From assembly GCA_024867545.1 (NCBI GenBank), contig JANFNE010000007.1, forward strand, positions 1,364,001 to 1,428,000: a stretch of DNA of 64,000 nt, given 5' to 3'. The translations under genes and the position numbers were made by a program. Below the pieces are notes generated by a model. That model was not told the DNA's origin. It saw nothing but the letters and a program-made list of their open reading frames with translations, and ran no database searches. Source of the DNA: Phytopythium helicoides (lineage: Eukaryota; Oomycota; Peronosporomycetes; Pythiales; Pythiaceae). Positions 53,714 through 63,214 of the stretch are shown one piece after another (positions within the stretch are counted from its first letter, which is position 1; each line of letters opens with the position of its first letter).

Positions 53714-54627
53714 ATGGACGCGTTGCTGGCGAGCGAACTGTCGGCAGACACACTGGCGGCGCTGCAGGCGCATCTGATGATGCAGCAGGCCGAGGAGGAC
53801 ACACAGGTCGCGGAGGACTTTCGGCTCTCGCAGTTGTGCGTTCGTCATGCTTGGTAGAGTTGGCTGGCGATTGAGGATGCTCATGGAGCTGTTTATGTTT
53901 GGTGGTGCAGCTGGTATGACGAGAAGACCGGCCGCGCGCTGGCGCAGGAGGCCATCGACCACAGCAGCGAGGAGCTGCGCATCGCGTTCGTGAGCACGCC
54001 CGCGGCATACCGCGACTTTCTCAAGATCCAGAAGGAGGTGGCCGAGACGGACCCGGTCAAGGCCGAGAAAATGGGCGAGAACGTGTACCTGTTCGAGTAC
54101 GACCCGCGCTTTGGCGACAAGTACGGCGATCATTTTGTCTTCTACGACTACAACTCGCCGTTCGACATCCCCGACAAGTTCCATCACTTTTTCGACTACG
54201 TGCTCATGGAGCCACCGTACCTGGTACGTTCTTCACATAGCCTTGTCTTGCTCTGCGTTGTACGAGATGTGAGCTCACTACGTGTCCACTCAGAACCCAA
54301 ACTGCATGGGCAAGTTCTCGGACACGATGCGTTGGCTCGCGCGTGAAGTGCGCAGCGAGCCAGGCAAGAAGGATGTTATCATCAACGCGAGCACCTTCAT
54401 TACTGGTAAGTGTTGTGTGGATGTGAACACACCACTTGTTGGAGAGCTAAAAGTTGTTGCGTGTTTTAATAGCGCGTGGTCTGCGTAAGGATATGCTGGG
54501 GGATCTGGGATTTACACCCACGGGGTTTTATCCGAGCTTTGAGTCAAAGCTGTCCAACCAGCTGCTCACTTACACCAACTACGAGTCGAAGCGCTTCGGC
54601 AAGTGCGAGGAAGAGTTCGACGAGTAA
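53714..54627 (+). CDS. EEF1AKMT1: EEF1A lysine methyltransferase 1-like (EFM5/N6AMT2 family), copy 1, 4 exons
   Basis: Exons 53714-53835, 53911-54223, 54294-54405 and 54473-54627 join in frame to 233 residues. DFRLSQFWYDEKTG is the family's conserved opening. VYLFEYDPRF and FVFYDYNSP follow, then the motif IV equivalent reads MEPPYL, and exons 3-4 supply NPNCMGKFSDTMRWL and the family C-terminus. The family transfers methyl from AdoMet to a lysine of elongation factor 1A. The motif is normally D/N-P-P-Y; here it is E-P-P-Y, unlike copy 2 at 60.9-61.8 kb, which keeps DPPY. Activity may therefore differ. The intron positions are identical in the two copies. Confidence 0.85.
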
Positions 54628-54844
54628 ATGGCGTGTGGTGGGTTGCATTACGTCATGCTGCTCAGCTCGCTAACCCATAATATAGAGGCGGATTGAGCTT
54701 GACACGTCTTCGTGATATCTGTTGTTGCCACACTCATGCAACCAATGAGCGAGGTTTAAGAACTTCCTGACAGACGCTGTAAAAGATTGATGAATTTTCA
54801 AACGCGATAAAAGTTTTATTGAAGTTGCGATTTGCTGCTGATCC

Positions 54845-55078
54845 TCACATCCGTGCGCAGGCGAGCGAGTGCTTGCTCACGCACGGCTTCTTCTTGCTTG
54901 GATTGGCAACGACCACGGGGCAGCTCGCCACTCGTGACAGAGGACGCAACAGTTGTGAGGCACCACTGTCGCTTTTGTGAGTGGGGCGGAGCGTTCTCTG
55001 GTTCTTCGTTGACGGAGTGGCAACTGGGCGAATGAAAGACTGCGCAATCGGGGCCATGATGGAGTGTGTGGCGGTCAT
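54845..55078 (-). CDS. Small basic protein A1 of duplicated cluster
   Basis: 77 residues starting MTATHSIMAPIAQSF and ending PSKKKPCVSKHSLACARM. It aligns along its whole length with A2 (58679-58903): SIMA.IA, RP, KNQ, LL.P.S.V, CPVV, PSKKK and the identical tail SKHSLACARM. Conservation of frame in both copies and a conserved initiator 27-44 bases upstream argue that it is a real gene. No membrane span; probably nuclear or cytosolic by charge. Function unknown. Confidence 0.55.
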   Translation of the reverse strand: MTATHSIMAPIAQSFIRPVATPSTKNQRTLRPTHKSDSGASQLLRPLSRVASCPVVVANPSKKKPCVSKHSLACARM

Positions 55079-55104
55079 CTCGACTTGGACTTGATTGACG
55101 CAAA

Positions 55105-55122
55105 GGAAATTCGGAACTGAGG
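55105..55122 (-). promoter_or_regulatory. Initiator/FPR-like element of A1
   Basis: The minus strand reads CCTCAGTTCCGAATTTCC, close to the oomycete consensus and nearly identical to the element of A2. Confidence 0.5.
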
Positions 55123-55981
55123 GTGTAGTCTTCTTCTTCGCTCAGAGCTCAGCTGCGGACTGGACCAGAGGCTCGAGACTTGGGCTGTCCCTAGCCAATG
55201 ACTTGGACCCAGTCATGCCTGCGGTTCCACGCTCTAGCCTCGTCTATTGTCATGTGACGGGGTTGAATCTGTCGAGCACGCACGCGAGAAACGTCGAGTC
55301 GTCTACAGACCGCGTGTGGTAGTCGCGCGCTCGCGTGGGCGATGGCGTTGATGAGACGAATTGCATGCAGGACGAGTGTGCCGACGCACTTGGAGTGGCT
55401 ATGCTTGATGAGACTTGCAGCCGCAGAGCAGAAACGCTGCACGGTGGAAATGTGACGGGCGTTCTGCCTGACATTATACTTGATTTGTGTATGCTGGAGA
55501 CCTGTAGACGAATCTGCGCATCAGGACCGCGCTCTCGTAAGAGCGATGAAGCACCTGTCAGCTCAGCTTCGAGCGCCATAGACATGGACAAACGAATGGA
55601 GCGCACTCTCGTTGAAGTCCCATGCAGCATGGACGGTGGGTGCAGTTCGTGCGAAGAATCATTTACGCCAGCCAACGTGAAGACAACCTGATTGCCTGTT
55701 GATTGCTGGCCGCGCTAGTCGGGCGGCATTCTCTTGCTCCTGAAGTCCGTCGGCCTCTCGCATATGTTGAGCACTGCACCAGCAAGTGGGATCGCACCCG
55801 TTGAAGGAATGTGCACCGAGCTCGGGATGAGGCAAGCACCAACGAGTTCACCACAAGCAAGAGGGCGTAGACAACGCCCGAAAACGCCCAGAGAACGCGA
55901 TACGAGAGGTAAGTCTGCTAATCGTGAAGTTCATCTGGTAATTTTGGCGCGATAGCTTGAAATCTTATCAGAGGTTTGAAT

Positions 55982-56116
55982 TCAATGCAGGTGCCCGAAA
56001 GCTCGAGACTCACTGCGAGTAGTCGGATCGTTGGCTGGCGTTTGGCTTGCGTTGGTACGGGACGGAGTGACCACTATCGGTTGCTTGGGTTGGAGCTCGA
56101 GGGCTTGTTTGGGCAT
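55982..56116 (-). CDS. Small protein B0 (shortened B copy)
   Basis: A 44-codon frame, MPKQALELQPKQPIVVTPS to RSESRAFGHLH. It matches B1 and B2 at both ends (MPKQ..L.PKQP and ESRAF) but lacks the central Lys-rich block before the tail. An initiator-like element lies 30-45 bases upstream. It may be a functional short form or a degenerating copy. Confidence 0.4.
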   Translation of the reverse strand: MPKQALELQPKQPIVVTPSRTNASQTPANDPTTRSESRAFGHLH

Positions 56117-56145
56117 TTTCAGGTGCAGCTTGGAAACTTGACTGC

Positions 56146-56161
56146 GAATTGGAGACTGACC
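56146..56161 (-). promoter_or_regulatory. Initiator-like element of B0
   Basis: The minus strand reads GGTCAGTCTCCAATTC, a partial oomycete initiator match at the right distance from the ATG. Confidence 0.35.
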
Positions 56162-56777
56162 TTGTTGCCAGACTTGTATGCAATGATTGGATGTCGATAA
56201 GATTTGAAGCCACTCTGATGATTAGATGCCGAGGCGATTACTATCCTTGAAAACCCTCAGTCTTTCACGATGAGTGTACAATGCCACCCACACCGCCCAT
56301 TAGTTCGTACCCGTGTGCAGGCCTCGAAGCGGTCTGATTTGTGTATTGAAGCTGAAGCTTTCGACCACTTGACAATGTGCCATGCGCGGCATCATTCGTG
56401 CTCTGAAAGTGAGGCGTCGATCTCGATCTGCATGGCCATTGGCAACATTCGCAGACCGTTGAACCAATTATCACTCAGATTTGTTTGTTCTTGACACTTG
56501 ACTTTTGTATGCGTGATTAGATGAGCTGGAGTAGTGACTTCCTATTGCCCCTCGAGACCCTGAGAAGACGACAAGAGGAATGGGCTGCTTGGTGCATCGA
56601 CTCTTCGTCAAAAATGGGCTTTGGTCTGCGAGCTCCTTCGTCCATGCAGCAACACACTTCACAAGCAAACGCTGTTCGGAAATGGGAATCAGCAAATTGG
56701 AAAGTTGACATTGGCCATTAATAGAGCGGAGAGAACTCGGTATGGGATGGCGTTCGCCTGGAATGGGAGCGAGGACT

Positions 56778-56957
56778 TCACCGCATGTACGCGAAAGTTC
56801 GAGACTCGCGTGAGATGTACTTCTTCTTCTTCGTGGGCTCTGTGCGCGTCTGGTTGGCGCTCATGGCTGCCTCCTTCGTCTTCTGCTCGGTGGGGGCGCT
56901 CGTTGGAGAACTGACAGCAGGCTGCTTGGGGTTGAGCTGGGGCGTCTGCTTCGGCAT
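56778..56957 (-). CDS. Small basic protein B1
   Basis: 59 residues: MPKQTPQLNPKQPAV, a Thr/Glu/Ala-rich middle, then KKKKYISRESRTFAYMR at the end. Its paralogue B2 is the same length and shares the ends (MPNQTPQLNPKQP; KKRKTYISNESRAFAYMR). The similarity persists in this frame while the middle diverges, which suggests selection on the protein. The plus-strand hydrophobic frame over it is a shadow. Function unknown. Confidence 0.6.
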   Translation of the reverse strand: MPKQTPQLNPKQPAVSSPTSAPTEQKTKEAAMSANQTRTEPTKKKKYISRESRTFAYMR

Positions 56958-57001
56958 TGCAGCAAGTTGATTGACTTGCTAACTGGATGTGGCCCTCGAG
57001 A

Positions 57002-57019
57002 GGAAATTAGTAAATGAGC
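57002..57019 (-). promoter_or_regulatory. Initiator/FPR element of B1
   Basis: The minus strand reads GCTCATTTACTAATTTCC, matching GCTCATTYYNCAWTTT at 14 of 16 positions, about 45-62 bases before the ATG. Confidence 0.6.
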
Positions 57020-57169
57020 ACTAGTCGAAGCCAGTAAGTCTTCGCGGATTCCATGCCGGTAGCTATCACCAAAGACCTGCCAGCAAAGGAAGTTGCGACC
57101 AGCACTCTTTGGTCCAGACTGTCGTAGATCGAAGAGCGTGGCGCGTGCGTGGCACCGGGACGGCACGCG

Positions 57170-57240
57170 CTCATCTCAACAGTCTGCCAAAATCGCTAAT
57201 ATTGCCGATATCTCTTCTCAACAGAGGCTGATTAGATGAG
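57170..57240. repeat. Spaced inverted motif upstream of B1
   Basis: CTCATCT (57170-57176) faces GATTAGATGAG (57230-57240). The latter is repeated at 56515-56525 and 59963-59973, and partially at 56220-56228, near the other B copies. Confidence 0.5.
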
Positions 57241-57564
57241 GTTAGAGGAGTATGAGATGAGAGCAATGGTGCAGCGCCGCGGCATTACGCAATACTGTTG
57301 ACGCCCTGCGCTTTTGTTAATGCACCATCCATCCACACCACTGGCGCCGCCCCTTTTCACCCCTGATGTGCAATGATGTATATACCATGTTGAAGGACCT
57401 TCACGACGGAGTTCACCGGACTTGCGTGTCATGTCCTGCTGAGGCCCTGTCGAGTTTGCGTAGTCGCTGGATGGACAAATCAAAGGGAAATCACGCAGCA
57501 AATCAACTCAAGGTCACGCTGTGTTATGGATTGACACTGCCACGTCGTTCTCTTCTACTCTGGA

Positions 57565-57760
57565 TCAGCGAATCCGACCGTGCGCGAGCGCCTCATGCGA
57601 GCGCTTGGTCTTGGGCTTGATCGCAGGCGTGCTAGCGTCCGAGCCTGTGGCAGTGCTGGCAGCGTCGACCTTGTCGGTCTTGGCCTTGGAGTCGCCACCG
57701 CTGATGTGCAGCGCCTCGCGTAGCTTCGAGAGCATGGGTAGTGTCGGCTTGGACTCCATG
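57565..57760 (-). CDS. Small basic protein C1
   Basis: 64 residues beginning MESKPTLPMLSKLREALHIS, with an Asp/Thr/Ala-rich middle and a basic tail KPKTKRSHEALAHGRIR. I chose this ATG because similarity to the broken copy C2 (60178-60368) starts here; an in-frame upstream extension to 57849 is not shared. The tail follows the same plan as A and B: Lys-rich block, Ser, short helix, final Arg-Met/Ile-Arg. An initiator-like element lies 63-81 bases upstream. Confidence 0.55.
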
Positions 57761-57822
57761 GTTGGCGGGCTGGCTAGTAGCGTCGCTGGTTGCTTGGATG
57801 GTTTGACTTGTGTGGTTAGCAC

Positions 57823-57841
57823 GGAAAGTTGAATTGTGAGC
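57823..57841 (-). promoter_or_regulatory. Initiator/FPR-like element of C1
   Basis: The minus strand reads GCTCACAATTCAACTTTCC, the oomycete initiator/FPR with a one- or two-base spacing change. Confidence 0.45.
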
Positions 57842-57849
57842 AGAAGCAA

Positions 57850-58678
57850 GTGGAGCCTCGCTTGCTTCCCTGAGCTCGGGTGACTGGGCGTTTAACGGGT
57901 TCTCGTTTCTGCCGCGACTTCAACCGACCACTTCCTACATCAACATCCTACATCAACAAGAACGAATGTTGGATACATAGCTCACAAGTCGAAACTCATC
58001 GTAGAACGAGGCGAGGGCACTGCCCAAACAGCGTTGACGTCTCCCACGCATCGGGTCCGAGACACACCGGCGTTTTCTGATGGCCGTCCTGCCGTGTGCA
58101 TTGGGGAGCTTGGCGATGGTCATCGAATGAAGGTCACCTTCACTCGGTGCCACTACCAAAATGAGCCAAAGCCCGGCCACCTCGCGGCAGGAGGACCAGT
58201 CGAAATATCATTTGGGTGGCGCGGCACATGCCATTGGCAACCCTGTCCTCCCTGCTCTTCGTTGCCCACGCGACAGAAGCACCCCAAACATTCTGTGATC
58301 GTGCCCAAGTGCGTTGGCGAAGATAATCAAGAACTGACTGGGCACTTCGGAAGCCAACGGAGGTATGGTTATCGATGATTCCTATGCCGTGAGGTGGTGA
58401 CTCGAAGCACGAATCGAGGCTGAGCAGCACACGATCACAAGAACTCATCGTCCTTTACCGTAACATTGATTGATGCAGCCACAGATGAAGAAGCCGAGCC
58501 AAAATACGCTTGGAACCCAACGACACCAAATGCGAGTGATATATATACGTAGTGCTGGCCTTCGCAAGCGCGCTCCATGTCGCCTAATGACTTCATTGTT
58601 CGCAGGAGTGCGTTGTGTGGGAGCAAGTCTACGATGCGATATATTAAAGGATTGAGCTTCGACCTGCTTCACTGTTCC
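57850..58678. other. Inter-unit spacer of the duplicated cluster
   Basis: Sequence between the two A-B-C units. No convincing gene; open frames at 57880-58080 and 58034-58378 show no recognisable features and are not shared by the other unit. Confidence 0.35.
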
Positions 58679-58903
58679 TCACATTCGTGCACATGCAAGC
58701 GAGTGCTTGCTCATGTGCTTCTTCTTGCTCGGACTGGAGGCGACCACGGGGCAGTTGGAGACTGGGGACTGAGGTAGAAGCAGCGACGACTTGTCGGTGC
58801 TGTGGTTCGTCCTGACCGCTTCCTGGTTCTTCGATAATTTTGTGTCGGATGGGCGACCAAAGACTCGAGCGATTGAAGCCATGATGGAGGGCGTGGCGGC
58901 CAT
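58679..58903 (-). CDS. Small basic protein A2 of duplicated cluster
   Basis: 74 residues, MAATPSIMASIARVFGRPSD to SKKKHMSKHSLACARM; paralogue of A1 with conserved start, core CPVV and tail. The flanking non-coding DNA is also similar to that around A1 (for example 59030-59360 against 55220-55640), so the two arose by segmental duplication. An initiator lies 28-45 bases upstream. Confidence 0.55.
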   Translation of the reverse strand: MAATPSIMASIARVFGRPSDTKLSKNQEAVRTNHSTDKSSLLLPQSPVSNCPVVASSPSKKKHMSKHSLACARM

Positions 58904-58930
58904 CTTTAACTTGGGCTTGATCCTTGGGGC

Positions 58931-58948
58931 GGAAATTCTGGACTGAGT
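58931..58948 (-). promoter_or_regulatory. Initiator/FPR-like element of A2
   Basis: The minus strand reads ACTCAGTCCAGAATTTCC, conserved with the A1 element. Confidence 0.5.
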
Positions 58949-59550
58949 CTTTTTGGCTCTGGGCTTTTGGCCATGGTGTGTGATTGAGCTCGAGCGGGCT
59001 TGGGCAGCTAGGAGCCAACAACTTTGTCACAGCTACGGCTCCGATCTCTGGCCTCGTCTACGGTCGCGTGGTCTTTTCAAAGTTGAATCCCTCAGGCACG
59101 CACGTCGAGTCGTCGTTTGTACCTTGCAGTCGCACGCGCCTGCTTCGGTGAATGCCTTGATGAGACGAGCTGCCATGGATTAGACGAGCAGGGCAAAAAC
59201 GCTACATGGTGAAATGTGACGGGCGGCCGGACGATGCCAGCACTTGACGTTTGTATGTTATATGAGATGAAGCGTGGCGGTGCAGCGAATGCTCAGAGCC
59301 ATAGACAGGAGAAAACGAATGGAGCGGGTCTTCTTGAAGTCCCTGGACTGAATAGTTCAGTTGCGCGCGACTCGATTCGACCATTACGATCAATCAAACG
59401 AGCGATTTGTCGTCTCCGTCCACAACAATGACTCTGAATGAAAATATGTCGTGGAAACGCAGATTGAATTTGGACTTTATACACCGCGAAGGTAGTCGCC
59501 GGAACATCTTGGCTGGCTGGCGTGTAGCCTTCACTGCTGAGAACGATCTA

Positions 59551-59730
59551 TCACCGCATGTATGCGAATGCCCGGGACTCGTTGGAGATGTACGTCTTCC
59601 TTTTCTTGGGCGGCGAGCGCGTTTGCTCCGCGTTGACACTCCCCTTCTTTTTCTCGGCCGAGACGGCTCGAGTGGATGGCGCGGCAACGACTGGCTGCTT
59701 GGGGTTGAGCTGCGGAGTTTGATTGGGCAT
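59551..59730 (-). CDS. Small basic protein B2
   Basis: 59 residues, MPNQTPQLNPKQPVVAAPS, then EKKKGSVNAEQTRSPPKKRK and the tail TYISNESRAFAYMR. It is the same length as B1 and aligned throughout. A longer in-frame start at 59904 is not conserved, and a strong initiator lies between the two starts, so the ATG at 59730 is preferred. The Lys/Arg cluster could be a nuclear localisation signal. Function unknown. Confidence 0.6.
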   Translation of the reverse strand: MPNQTPQLNPKQPVVAAPSTRAVSAEKKKGSVNAEQTRSPPKKRKTYISNESRAFAYMR

Positions 59731-59765
59731 TGATGACGAGTGCTGGCTGGTCGTGGGGTTCGAAA

Positions 59766-59781
59766 GGAAGTTGGGAAATGA
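59766..59781 (-). promoter_or_regulatory. Initiator/FPR element of B2
   Basis: The minus strand reads TCATTTCCCAACTTCC, 13 of 14 to the initiator core, 36-51 bases before the ATG. Confidence 0.6.
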
Positions 59782-59899
59782 TGGCATGGAATGCGTTTGC
59801 GAGGTGGTCTCTGCGTGCCTCCGTTCCTCAGTCCTCGTCAAGTCGAGGCATATTCGCAATGACCACCACTCATGTGTACGCCCAATGGAATGTGCCACG

Positions 59900-59973
59900 C
59901 TCATCTAATCGTGTTACCTCACCACGTAAATCACAAGTGAAGGACTCATCCCAGCAAGCTCTGATTAGATGAG
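59900..59973. repeat. Inverted CTCATCTAATC ... GATTAGATGAG pair upstream of B2
   Basis: An exact 11-base inverted repeat (59900-59910 and 59963-59973) separated by 52 bases, about 170-240 bases upstream of the B2 start. The second arm recurs upstream of the other B genes. Confidence 0.6.
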
Positions 59974-60177
59974 TTGGCGGGAGATGGGCAAACACGTTGA
60001 AGTAGTCGAATTACCTTCACCTCCAGGTCATATCACGCGGTTTGCGGAGTCGATAAATCGAGAGCCAAACACAAGCACTATCCACCACGGGCAAACGCCC
60101 GGGAACTCGAGAACATGTTGTGTGCACTGTGGGATTAAATATTAGCGCAGTCTTCTTCCAGCGTATGAACTTGGCGA

Positions 60178-60368
60178 TCAGCGAATGCGTCTATGGGCCA
60201 GCGCCTCTTATGAGCGCTTAGGCTTTTTCTCCCGCGAAGCTGGCGTATCAGCATTTTTAGTCTTGTCTTCCAGTGCGATTTTGCCGCACTTGGTCTGGCG
60301 TCGCTGCTGCCGATTCGAGACACCTCGCGAAGCTTCGAGAGTGCTGGGAGCGTCGGCGTGGTCTCATT
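60178..60368 (-). pseudogene. Pseudogene C2 of the small-protein cluster
   Basis: Similarity to C1 begins NETTPTLPALSKLREVSRIG, where C1 has MESKPTLPMLSKLRE: the start Met is Asn. The frame then shifts, and the tail is found in another frame as KKPKRS, a stop, then EALAHRRIR. Lost start, frameshift and in-frame stop make this a dead copy. Confidence 0.65.
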
Positions 60369-60865
60369 CCTAGTTGTTTTGTTCTTGCTGTTGTTATGTG
60401 TTGTTGTGATTGACACAGGCAAATCGAAGGTGGACAAACGGAGCTAAGTATCGTGCAGAGTTCTGAATGGTTCACACATTGCGAAAGAGGAGTGACTGCT
60501 GCAACTCCTGGATGGACTCAGGGCGGAGTTGTGCGTTGAGACTGGGACGACTAATCCCACCGTGATTTTGGGGTTCATGGGCAAACAGACTATAAAGGGG
60601 ACGTCTGCACACGTCATCCGCAGCACTAAGCGTGACTTCAAAGAAGGTGGATGGCTCGAGTTGTCTCAAAATGTTAATGGGAGCCACAAGAAGAGCGCGA
60701 ATGAGCTCATAAAGCCATCGGATTGGTGGAGCTGAACGATTTACCACGCACAATTCGCACAAAACACTCGACAAATTTATCGCTGAATGTAGCTGGGTGT
60801 TTTGTTCAGAAAGAAGGCGCATGGGTATCCTCCGCGCCACGCAATCCCCTCTTCTACTTCTCCAT
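60369..60865. other. Intergenic region
   Basis: About 500 bases between the C2 pseudogene and the end of methyltransferase copy 2. Overlapping short frames on both strands (60529-60735, 60444-60641) show no recognisable features. Confidence 0.35.
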
Positions 60866-61786
60866 CTATTCGTCGTCCGAGTCACCAAAGTCCTCGGAGC
60901 TTGTGCCAAAGCGTTCTGACGCGTAGTTGGTGTACGTGAGGAACTGGTTCGACAACTTCGACTCGAAAGTCGGTACGAAACCGGAGGGTGTAAAGCCCAG
61001 GTCTGCATAAATATCCTTACGAAGCATGCGGGCTGCAAGCGTTCATGCGATTATCAGATAGAACCGAATGATGGAAGAAGAGAGAAGGCGACACGAACCT
61101 GTGATGAACGTGCATGGGTTGAGGATGCGAGCTTTCTTTCCAGGGACAGCTTCCAGGTCCTTGGCGAGCCAACGCATTGTTTCGGCAAACTTGCCCATAC
61201 AGTTGGGGTTCTGTTGACATGAGGAAACATGATGGATGAGCTCGATGGGATCAGCAAACAAAAACGAGCGGCAATAAACTCACCAGGTACGGCGGATCCA
61301 CAAGGATATAGTCGAAGTAGTGGTGGAACTTGGCGGGCAGCTCCGTGGGCGTGTTGTAGTCGTAAAAGACAAAGTGGTCGCCGTACTTTTCCTCAAAGCG
61401 TCGGTCGAACTCAAACAGGAACACATTATCTCCGTTGATGGTCTTCCCGTCGTTCTCGGCCTCGCTTCGGATCTTGAGAAAGTCGCGGTAGGCCGCCGGG
61501 GTGCTCACAAACGCAATGCGAAGCTCTTTGCTGTGGTCAATGGCCTCCTGTGCCAGCGCGCGGCCCGTGCGGTCATCATACCAACTGCATTTATTCACTT
61601 CGGTCAGCATTTTCCACGATAGAAAAATCAAAAATCCGAGAGCACGAAAAAGTGGAAAACGCACAACTGCGAGAGGCGAAAGTCCTCCGAGACGCCAGCC
61701 TCCTCCTCTGCCTGCTGCGTCTGCAGGTGCGCGCGCAGCGCCGCCAGCGTGTCGGCCGAGAGCTCGCTTGACAGCAGTGCGTCCAT
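60866..61786 (-). CDS. EEF1AKMT1: EEF1A lysine methyltransferase 1-like, copy 2, 4 exons
   Basis: Exons 61786-61665, 61584-61284, 61210-61099 and 61032-60866 join in frame to 233 residues. Exon phases match copy 1, and the protein is clearly homologous (DALLSSELSADTLAALRAHL; DFRLSQFWYDDRTG; NPNCMGKFAETMRWL). It keeps the canonical VDPPYL catalytic motif and has a Ser/Asp/Glu-rich end (SSEDFGDSDDE). Role as for copy 1: AdoMet-dependent lysine methylation of EF1A, cytosolic. It lies in inverted orientation to copy 1, with the duplicated A-B-C cluster between them. By its motif it is the better candidate for the active enzyme. Confidence 0.9.
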
Positions 61787-62146
61787 GGCTTGGTCGGTCG
61801 GTCTCACTTGGTGATCGTTGATGCTTTGCCAGTCAAATTTTGCTCTATTCCGCAAAAATGACGTGGTACAGTCGTTGACCGTTTTAGAAGACCGATTGTT
61901 GCAGTGTGTCAGGTTTTCAAATGGAAATCGAGACGTCAACGATGCGATTTGATCGTCTACTAGCAATTTGAGACCTAGCAGCCAGCCCCAATGGAATGGA
62001 TTGAAATCTGCATACACGACAGCCATTTTCATGGGGAGAAGAGTGTGGCATTACAGGTTACAAGTCTCGGCAAGATCACGAAACAGGAAATTCATCTTCC
62101 TTTCGTGAACTCAAACTAGCAACGCAGCTACTAGTACCCCCTCGAT
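61787..62146. other. Intergenic region
   Basis: 360 bases upstream of methyltransferase copy 2 and downstream of the thioesterase; the open frame continuing upstream of the methyltransferase ATG to 62032 has no conserved features. Confidence 0.4.
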
Positions 62147-63214
62147 CTAAGGAAGCACCTTGGAGGTATGCTCGTCAAAGACCGACTGGAACTTGACCAC
62201 GTGAGTGGGGTCCGCGGGGAGAGGAGTGTCCTGGAACCAGGCACCGTGAGGCACGCCAGGCACCACGTGGAGGAAAAGTCCACCACGCTCATCAAGAGAC
62301 TTGAGCCCAAACGTGTCCTCCGTGTACTCCTTCGTCTCGCGTGCAGGAACGATCGTGAGCTCTTCGAACTTGGTTTGGATCTCCTCCGCACGGCTGACTT
62401 CACTGTAACGGCCAAAGATGGAGGTCTGCCACGGCGCAATGCTTCCATCGTCAGGCGACGCGAAGAAGTGCGCTGACTTGAGCTTCAAAAAGTTGCGCTT
62501 GCGGCGCTCTTGGTCGGCGAGCTCCTCGGCCGACTCGGCCTTGTTGACGTTATTGATTACTGGGAGAAACGAATTGAACGAGTACCAATCGCTGGCGAAT
62601 GGTGTTCGCTGCACGTTGGCAAATGCAAACTCCTTCTGTAACTCCGGGTGCTCGACCAGGAGCTGAGCATAGTCTGCCTGCAGTTGCCCACGCCACTTGG
62701 GATCGGTGCTGTACTTGCTGTAGTCGAATGCGTTGGTGGACATAACTGCAGGGCCAAAACCTCCCAGAAAACCCGCGAGTGGCGTCGCGTCTTCAGGCTG
62801 CGGGCCGTAGAAGATGCCGTTCTGTGCGCCTCCAAGACTGATCAAAGAATGCACCTGGTGGTCGTCCATTTCCTCAACGACGGCGCGAGCAATGATGCCG
62901 CCGAGTGAGAAGGCAATGAAGATATAACCATTCTGAAAGCGCTTGTCACTGGCGACGACGGATCGGATCTGTTCAATGGCGAGGGGGACTTGCTCATGGA
63001 GTGACTTGATCGAGTTCTCGTTTGATGCGAAGCTGAGTGCCACAAGTGCTCGACCTTGAGCAGCCAATGCCTTCTCCAAATTGGCGGCAGTGCCAGCATT
63101 CATGGTGATGCCGTGGAAGAAGAAGGCAGGTAGTGGGCTGGTGCCGGTGGAGCTCATTGTTGACTTGGTTAGTGTTGTTTGTGGTTCGAGGGAAGTTTCG
63201 ATGTGAGTTGTCAT
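62147..63214 (-). CDS. Palmitoyl-protein thioesterase-like hydrolase
   Basis: An alpha/beta hydrolase of 336-355 residues. The ATG at 63157 gives MSSTGTSPLPAFFFHGITMN; the ATG at 63214 adds 19 residues. PAFFFHGITMNAG supplies the oxyanion loop, IAFSLGGIIARAV the nucleophile elbow (Ser about residue 84 from the inner start), and VPGVPHGAW the catalytic His near the end. FASDWYSFNSFLPVINNVNK is the conserved PPT middle motif. PPT enzymes remove palmitate from cysteines, usually in the lysosome, but no signal peptide is evident here, so location is uncertain. A related gene follows in tandem on the same strand. Confidence 0.85.
   Translation of the reverse strand: MTTHIETSLEPQTTLTKSTMSSTGTSPLPAFFFHGITMNAGTAANLEKALAAQGRALVALSFASNENSIKSLHEQVPLAIEQIRSVVASDKRFQNGYIFIAFSLGGIIARAVVEEMDDHQVHSLISLGGAQNGIFYGPQPEDATPLAGFLGGFGPAVMSTNAFDYSKYSTDPKWRGQLQADYAQLLVEHPELQKEFAFANVQRTPFASDWYSFNSFLPVINNVNKAESAEELADQERRKRNFLKLKSAHFFASPDDGSIAPWQTSIFGRYSEVSRAEEIQTKFEELTIVPARETKEYTEDTFGLKSLDERGGLFLHVVPGVPHGAWFQDTPLPADPTHVVKFQSVFDEHTSKVLP

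Noticed and set aside
56785..56970. 61-residue hydrophobic plus-strand ORF resembling a membrane micropeptide
   Set aside because: It is exactly antisense to B1, whose frame is conserved in B2; the plus frame is not conserved between copies.
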